DNA of 10,309 bases, from NCBI GenBank assembly GCA_030835185.1, contig JAUQWL010000030.1, forward strand, positions 1 to 10,309, given 5' to 3'. Positions 6,222 through 10,309 of the stretch are shown here, piece after piece; positions within the stretch are counted from its first letter, which is position 1, and each line of letters opens with the position of its first letter. The notes under the pieces were generated by a model. It ran no database searches, was not told the DNA's origin, and saw nothing but the letters and a program-made list of their open reading frames with translations. A program made the position numbers and the translations under genes. The DNA is from Solirubrobacterales bacterium (GTDB taxonomy: Bacteria > Actinomycetota > Thermoleophilia > Solirubrobacterales > 70-9).

Positions 6222-7143
6222 CCTGTCCCCCGCTTCCTTCGGTGAGATTGAGGAAGACGCGTTCGAGCCCGGGCCGGTCCCGCGCAAGAGCAGAGACGAA
6301 AATCCCCTCCCCGGCAAGGACGCAGCTGAGCTGGGACCCGTCGCTGATCGGCCCGGACACTGAGAGCGTGCCTCTTCCGGCCGGCTCGACGGTCAGACCC
6401 AGACCGCTGAGCGAAGCCGCCGCGAGGGACAGTTCGCCCTCGGCTACCTCGACTACGTAGGAGCTGCCGGCGCCCGACCGGGCGAGGAGCCCGGCTATCG
6501 AACCGTCGGCGACCATCTGCCCGCGATTGATGATCGTCACCCGATCGCACATCAGCTCGACTTCCGAAAGCAGGTGTGAAGAGACCAGCACGGTGGCGCC
6601 TCGCCCGGGAAGCGATGCGATCAGGTTCCGCATCTCGACTATCCCGGCCGGGTCGAGGCCGTTGGTCGGCTCGTCGAGGATCACCAGCTTCGGACGTCCC
6701 AGCAGTGCGACGGCCAGGCCGAGCCGCTGCTTCATGCCCATCGAGAAGCCGCCGACCCGCGAGTTCGCCCGCTCGGTGAGACCGACGAGGGAGAGCAGGG
6801 AATCGATCTCGGGCCGGACCCGTTTCAAACCGAGGGCGGCAGCCTGGATCCTCAGGTTCTGGACGGCCGAGGCGCGCGAGTAGAGCGAGGGACCCTCGAC
6901 CAGCGCGCCGGTCTGCCGGATAGCGGTCGCAAAACCCCGGCCGCCGGTCGGCACACCGAGCAGGCTGGACGAGCCCGAGTCGGCACCGGTCAGGCCGAGC
7001 AGCACCCGGATCGCAGTCGTCTTGCCGGAACCATTGGGCCCCAGCAGGCCACAGACCGAACCCTCCGGGACTGCGAAGGAAAGGTCGCGCAGAGCGACCG
7101 TCTTGCCGAAACGCTTGCCGACACCTTCGAAGGTGGCCAGCAT
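6211..7143 (-). CDS. ABC transporter ATP-binding protein (DrrA/CcmA-like)
   Basis: A 310-residue ATPase that powers the adjacent ABC-2 permease. It has Walker A GPNGSGKTT (35-43), Q-loop Gln77, signature FSMGMKQR (133-140; SMGMK in place of the textbook SGGQ, common in this subfamily), Walker B LVILDEP (153-159), D-loop GLDP (162-165) and H-loop His190. Residues after about 220 form the C-terminal domain usual in exporters of this group; substrates of relatives include drugs, antibiotics and lipids, but none can be assigned here. The ATG at 7143 shares its A with the tgt stop (TGATG) and has GGAGG 7 nt upstream, indicating translational coupling to tgt. Confidence 0.94.
   Translation of the reverse strand: MLATFEGVGKRFGKTVALRDLSFAVPEGSVCGLLGPNGSGKTTAIRVLLGLTGADSGSSSLLGVPTGGRGFATAIRQTGALVEGPSLYSRASAVQNLRIQAAALGLKRVRPEIDSLLSLVGLTERANSRVGGFSMGMKQRLGLAVALLGRPKLVILDEPTNGLDPAGIVEMRNLIASLPGRGATVLVSSHLLSEVELMCDRVTIINRGQMVADGSIAGLLARSGAGSSYVVEVAEGELSLAAASLSGLGLTVEPAGRGTLSVSGPISDGSQLSCVLAGEGIFVSALARDRPGLERVFLNLTEGSGGQGAG
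6226..6231 (-). promoter_or_regulatory. Shine-Dalgarno site of the ABC permease GTG start
   Basis: The minus strand reads GGGGGA 4 nt before the GTG at 6221, with a second purine run (GAAGGAAG, 6233-6240) 11 nt upstream. Both lie inside the ATPase coding sequence and support the overlapping GTG over the later Met codon. Confidence 0.5.
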
Positions 7144-8357
7144 CAGGTCGCCTCCGCCGCCAGCCAGGGTGTCTTGCCGGCCAGCACGGCGTCGCTGTAG
7201 GCGGTGAACCGTCCGGACGAAATCGCCGCCCTCGCTTCTGCCATCAACTGCTCCATGTACGAGAGGTTGTGTTCGACCAGGAGGCGAACGGCGGTCAGTT
7301 CTTCCGAGCGGGAGATGTAATTCAGGTAGTCGATGTCATAGTCGCTACAGGCGGTGCAGGCACAGCCGTCGACCAGCGGCCCGCGACGACCGGCTGCATA
7401 GCCCTTTCGGATATCGATCCTGAAGCGGTTGTCGGGTAGCGGGGCGAGCGCCATCCCGTGCCGGGCCAGGCGCGTCGGTACGGCGCAGTCGAAGACGTCG
7501 ATTCCGAGCGCGATCCCCCTCATCAGGTCGTCGATCTCGCCGATTCCGAGAAGGTGTTTCGGTGCGTCGACCGGCAGGGACGGCACCGTGAACCCAAGGA
7601 CCTGGGCCATCTCCTCCTTGTTCCTGCCGAGAGTTCCGCCGATCGCGATGCCGTCCACCCCGGCGGCGGACACCTGTTCGGCCGACTGGAGGCGAAGGTC
7701 CTCGTAGGTTCCGCCCTGGACGATTCCGAAGACGGCCTGCCCGGCTGGACCGTTCCGGTTGTGCCAGTCGAGGCTGCGGTGAAGCCAGCGATGGGTTCGC
7801 TCGGTCGAACGGGCTGTGTATTCGCGCTCGGCGTGGAACGGGGTGCATTCGTCGAAAACGAGTGCTATGTCGGACCCGAGCGAAGCCTGAACCGACATCG
7901 AGGACTCCGGAGAGAGCATCAGTTCGGAACCGTCTCGATAGGAGCGGAAACGCACACCCTCTTCCTCGATCCCAAGAGTCGCCGCCAGGCCCTGCATCTT
8001 GCGGCCGGTGCCTTTGATCTCCTCGGCAACGCCTCCGTAAGCGAATGAAAACACCTGGAAACCGCCGGAATCGGTGATGATCGCGCCATCCCAGGCCATG
8101 AAGCGGTGCAGGCCTCCTGCCTGCTCGATCCGTTCCGGTCCGGGCGCCACCAGCAGGTGGTAGGTGTTACCGAGAACGAGCTCGAAGCCAAGACCCTTGA
8201 CCTCGCGTGAGGACATCCCCCTGACGCTGCCTTTGGTGGCAAGCGGGATGAAAGCCGGGGTCTCGACCGGTCCGTGAGACGTGAGCAGGCGGCCGCGGCG
8301 GGCGCCGCGGTCGCGGGCCTCGATCTCGAAGCTGAGTCTTGCCGGATCGTGACGCAC
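7143..8357 (-). CDS. tgt: tRNA-guanine transglycosylase (queuosine pathway), variant pocket
   Basis: TGT exchanges guanine-34 in GUN anticodons for a 7-deazaguanine base (preQ1 in most bacteria). The 404-residue product has DSGGFQVFS (96-104), DECTPF (169-174; the pocket Asp169), VQGG (Gln214), the nucleophile Asp290 in FDCAVPTR and zinc ligands Cys332, Cys334, Cys337 (CACTAC) and His363 in EHNL. It is longer than the roughly 370-380 of typical bacterial TGTs because of an insert of about 20 residues after QVFSFAYGG (108-130). The substrate-pocket loop, usually GGLAVGE, reads GGTLGR (240-245). It starts with GTG at 8357, with CGGA as a poor ribosome site and a TAGCCT box 8 nt before it. It lies between gpmI (28 nt upstream) and the ABC genes (1-base overlap). 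No queuosine synthesis gene is nearby. Confidence 0.94.
   Translation of the reverse strand: MRHDPARLSFEIEARDRGARRGRLLTSHGPVETPAFIPLATKGSVRGMSSREVKGLGFELVLGNTYHLLVAPGPERIEQAGGLHRFMAWDGAIITDSGGFQVFSFAYGGVAEEIKGTGRKMQGLAATLGIEEEGVRFRSYRDGSELMLSPESSMSVQASLGSDIALVFDECTPFHAEREYTARSTERTHRWLHRSLDWHNRNGPAGQAVFGIVQGGTYEDLRLQSAEQVSAAGVDGIAIGGTLGRNKEEMAQVLGFTVPSLPVDAPKHLLGIGEIDDLMRGIALGIDVFDCAVPTRLARHGMALAPLPDNRFRIDIRKGYAAGRRGPLVDGCACTACSDYDIDYLNYISRSEELTAVRLLVEHNLSYMEQLMAEARAAISSGRFTAYSDAVLAGKTPWLAAEAT
7151..7155 (-). promoter_or_regulatory. Shine-Dalgarno site of the ABC ATPase
   Basis: The minus strand reads GGAGG 7 nt before the ATG at 7143, within the last tgt codons. It confirms this start and, with the shared TGATG, points to reinitiation after tgt translation. 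Confidence 0.75.
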
Positions 8358-8365
8358 GGATCCGC

Positions 8366-8371
8366 AGGCTA
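8366..8371 (-). promoter_or_regulatory. Possible internal -10 box before tgt
   Basis: The minus strand reads TAGCCT, 8 nt before the GTG at 8357, the same spacing as at the M48 and lipoprotein genes. It is a weaker match than those two, and tgt lies only 28 nt behind gpmI, so read-through from the glycolytic genes is also likely. A chance match is quite possible. Confidence 0.2.
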
Positions 8372-8385
8372 CTCGCAGACGGCGT

Positions 8386-9921
8386 TCAGACGATCAGAGA
8401 GCGGCCGGTCATCTCGGCCGGCTGTTCGATGTCAAGCATCTCGAGGATGGTTGGGGCGACGTCTGCCAGCACCCCGCCCGAGGCGAGGTCGGGGCCCGGC
8501 ACGGTCAGGATGAGAGGTACCGGATTGAGCGAATGAGCCGTGTTCGGCGAACCGTCGGGCTCCAGCATGTGGTCGGCATTGCCATGGTCGGCGGTGATCA
8601 CGCAGGCACCGCCGGAACGGTGGACGGCGTCGACGACGTCGGCCAGACAGGCATCCACGGCCTCGACCGCCTCGACCGCAGCCGGGATCACGCCGGTGTG
8701 ACCGACCATGTCCGGGTTGGCGAAGTTGATCACCCCGAAACGCGGTCCGTGTTCGGCCCAGGCTCCGATGAAGGCATCGGCGGCACCCCTGGCGCTCATC
8801 TCCGGCTTGAAGTCGTAGGTCGGCACGTCGCGCGGGGACGGAACCAGCCTGCGGTGCTCGCCCTGCCACTCCTCTTCGCGCCCGCCGTTGAAGAAGTAGG
8901 TCACGTGGGCGTACTTCTCGGTCTCGGCCACGTGGACCTGGGGGGCGCCGTCCTCCGCGATCACCTGGGCCAGGGTCACCGACGGGCGCTTTTCGGGAAA
9001 AGCGACCGGATACGGCCAGCCCTTGCGGTAGACGGTCATGGTGGTCAGGTCCAGGACCGGGCCCCCCGACCGGGAGAAGCCGTCGAAGTCGGGGTCGGCG
9101 AGGGCCATCGTCATCTCCCTGACCCGGTCGGGCCGGAAGTTGACGAAGATCGCGACGTCACCTTCGGCTGCGCCGTCGAAGTCGCCGATCACGGTCGGCT
9201 TGATGAACTCGTCGGTCAGACCACCGGCGTAAGCCCCGGAGATCGCAGCTCCGCTGTCGGGAGCCTTCGGACCTTCGGCGTGGACGATCGCGTCGTATGC
9301 AAGCTTGACCCGCTCCCAGCGGGTGTCACGGTCCATCGCGTAGTAGCGGCCCGCGACCGTGCCGACACGCCCGGCCGACCGCAGCCAGCGCTCCAGTTCG
9401 GCCACATACTGGGCACCGCCGTGGGGGAGCGTGTCGCGGCCGTCGGTGATGGCGTGAAAGACGACGTCCGGCACTCCCTCCTGCGAGGCGAGCTCGATGC
9501 AGGCTTCGAGGTGCTCCCAGCCGGAATGGACCCCCCCGTCGGATACGAGCCCGATCAGGTGGAGCCTGCCGCGGGGACTGTCCACGGCCCGCCGGCAGGC
9601 CGAAACGAGCGCCTCGTTGTCGAAGAAGCTGCCATCGGCGACAGCGGAGTCGATGCGGGCAAGATCCTGTTTGACGATCGCTCCCGCGCCGAGGTTGAGG
9701 TGACCGACCTCCGAGTTGCCCATCTGACCTTCCGGCAGGCCGACCGCCGGGCCGCAGGCGGTCATCTGCGTGGTCCGGCCGGCCTGCCACAGCCGGTCGA
9801 AATTCGGGGTCGAAGCGAGCGAGATGGCGTTACCGGGCCCCGGCTCGGCCAGGCCCCATCCGTCGAGGATGATCAGCGCGACGCTCGGTACCGGCAGCTT
9901 CTCCGGTGCCGCGGCATGCAT
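8386..9921 (-). CDS. gpmI: 2,3-bisphosphoglycerate-independent phosphoglycerate mutase
   Basis: iPGM interconverts 3- and 2-phosphoglycerate in glycolysis and gluconeogenesis without a bisphosphoglycerate cofactor, using two metal (usually Mn) ions and a phosphoserine intermediate. The 511-residue length is normal. Motifs seen are LILDGWG-like IILDGWG (metal ligand Asp20), MGNSEVGHLNLGAG with nucleophile Ser70, SDGGVHS (127-133), ITDGRDT (158-164), GRYYAMDRD (191-199), FRPDRVRE (262-269), ETEKYAHVTYFFNGG (333-347), NPDMVGHTG (402-410, metal ligands Asp404 and His408), TADHGNAD (443-450) and TAHSLNPVP (461-469). The ATG at 9921 lies 1 nt past the tpiA stop and has GGAA about 8 nt upstream; in-frame starts at 9981 and 9963 would lie within tpiA and add a non-homologous extension. 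Tight coupling with tpiA indicates a glycolytic operon. Confidence 0.97.
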   Translation of the reverse strand: MHAAAPEKLPVPSVALIILDGWGLAEPGPGNAISLASTPNFDRLWQAGRTTQMTACGPAVGLPEGQMGNSEVGHLNLGAGAIVKQDLARIDSAVADGSFFDNEALVSACRRAVDSPRGRLHLIGLVSDGGVHSGWEHLEACIELASQEGVPDVVFHAITDGRDTLPHGGAQYVAELERWLRSAGRVGTVAGRYYAMDRDTRWERVKLAYDAIVHAEGPKAPDSGAAISGAYAGGLTDEFIKPTVIGDFDGAAEGDVAIFVNFRPDRVREMTMALADPDFDGFSRSGGPVLDLTTMTVYRKGWPYPVAFPEKRPSVTLAQVIAEDGAPQVHVAETEKYAHVTYFFNGGREEEWQGEHRRLVPSPRDVPTYDFKPEMSARGAADAFIGAWAEHGPRFGVINFANPDMVGHTGVIPAAVEAVEAVDACLADVVDAVHRSGGACVITADHGNADHMLEPDGSPNTAHSLNPVPLILTVPGPDLASGGVLADVAPTILEMLDIEQPAEMTGRSLIV

Positions 9922-9922
9922 C

Positions 9923-10309
9923 TCAGGTTCCGTTTGCCGCGGAGACGATCGCGCCGAAGTCATCGGGGTCGAGTGCAGCACCGCCGACCAGAGCCCCGTC
10001 GATGTCGGGCATGCCGAGCAGGTCGGCGGCGTTGCCCGGCTTGACCGATCCGCCGTAGAGGATTCTCACCTGCTCGGCCTTCTCGGGGTCGCGGGTGCGG
10101 AGCAGGCTGCGACTGAACTCGATCGCCTGCTGGGCCTGCTCGTCGGAGGCCGTCTTGCCGGTGCCGATCGCCCAGATCGGCTCGTAAGCGATCACGATCC
10201 TCTCGATGTCCTCCGTGTGGACCTCGGCCAGATCGGTCAGGACCTGATGGGAGAGCACCGCTTCCATGTCACCGGATTCCCGTTGGCCATCGGTTTCCCC
10301 GCAGCAGAG
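9923..10309 (-). CDS. tpiA: Triosephosphate isomerase, C-terminal 128 residues (cut by window edge)
   Basis: TIM interconverts dihydroxyacetone phosphate and glyceraldehyde 3-phosphate. The frame runs open through base 10309, so about half the protein (N-terminal barrel strands, the active-site Lys and His) lies outside. The visible part begins LCCGETDGQRESGD, matching the strand-5 region (usually ICVGE), and continues with YEPIWAIGTGK, where Glu is the catalytic base and the following residues form loop 6. The phosphate-binding LYGGSVKPGNAADLL and the final DGALVGGAALDPDDF complete it. The Met codon at 10267 is internal, not a start. The stop lies 1 nt before gpmI. Upstream neighbours are probably pgk and gap as in many bacteria, but that lies outside the window. 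Confidence 0.97.
   Translation of the reverse strand, partial: LCCGETDGQRESGDMEAVLSHQVLTDLAEVHTEDIERIVIAYEPIWAIGTGKTASDEQAQQAIEFSRSLLRTRDPEKAEQVRILYGGSVKPGNAADLLGMPDIDGALVGGAALDPDDFGAIVSAANGT

Noticed and set aside
9922..9981. Longer gpmI starting within tpiA
   Set aside because: The extra 20 residues lack similarity to iPGM N-termini, whereas the ATG at 9921 directly follows the tpiA stop and gives the normal family length.
8533..10044. Open frame of 503 codons on the plus strand opposite gpmI and tpiA
   Set aside because: It is the antisense shadow of two certain genes in GC-rich DNA; its product is a low-complexity Gly/Arg/Val/Asp-rich sequence with no recognisable domain.
1..10309. CRISPR array, insertion sequence, prophage, tRNA/rRNA gene or defence system
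   Set aside because: No spaced direct repeats, transposase motifs, terminal inverted repeats, tRNA-like cloverleaf or defence-type domains were seen; the window is densely packed with housekeeping and signalling genes of uniform composition.

Overview
This is a compact, GC-rich bacterial chromosome segment (roughly two thirds G+C by eye) with almost no intergenic space and GTG starts beside ATG. The best guess is an actinobacterium of the Thermoleophilia/Solirubrobacterales type. This rests on the actinobacterial-style Ser/Thr kinase without PASTA domains, the lipoprotein next to it, the tpiA-gpmI pair, and TANNNT boxes placed directly before start codons. The taxon is an inference; no rRNA or marker search was possible.

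The layout is three transcription blocks. Block 1 (minus strand, 2807 down to 1) reads M48 membrane protease, rlmH, argS (cut by the window edge). Block 2 (plus strand, 2876 to 5426) reads a calcineurin-like phosphoesterase, a secreted lipoprotein with a collagen-like and proline-rich tail, and a membrane-anchored Ser/Thr kinase whose start overlaps the lipoprotein stop. Block 3 (minus strand, 10309 down to 5496) reads tpiA (cut by the window edge), gpmI, tgt, an ABC ATPase and its ABC-2 permease, with junctions between +28 and -11 nt. Blocks 1 and 2 diverge from a 68-nt region; blocks 2 and 3 converge on a 69-nt region. No stretch longer than about 70 bases lacks a gene.

Functionally, block 1 combines membrane protein quality control, 23S rRNA modification and tRNA charging. 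Block 2 looks like a surface-signalling unit: an anchored lipoprotein made together with a transmembrane kinase. Block 3 combines lower glycolysis (TIM, then cofactor-independent phosphoglycerate mutase) with tRNA base exchange and a small ABC exporter.

Most of the window is ordinary housekeeping DNA, and I found no mobile element, CRISPR array, RNA gene or defence system. The points most worth a second look are an ArgS whose HIGH motif reads TAAS, a TGT with an altered substrate-pocket loop (GGTLGR) and an insertion, the translationally coupled lipoprotein-kinase pair, and leaderless-type promoter boxes 8 nt before start codons.
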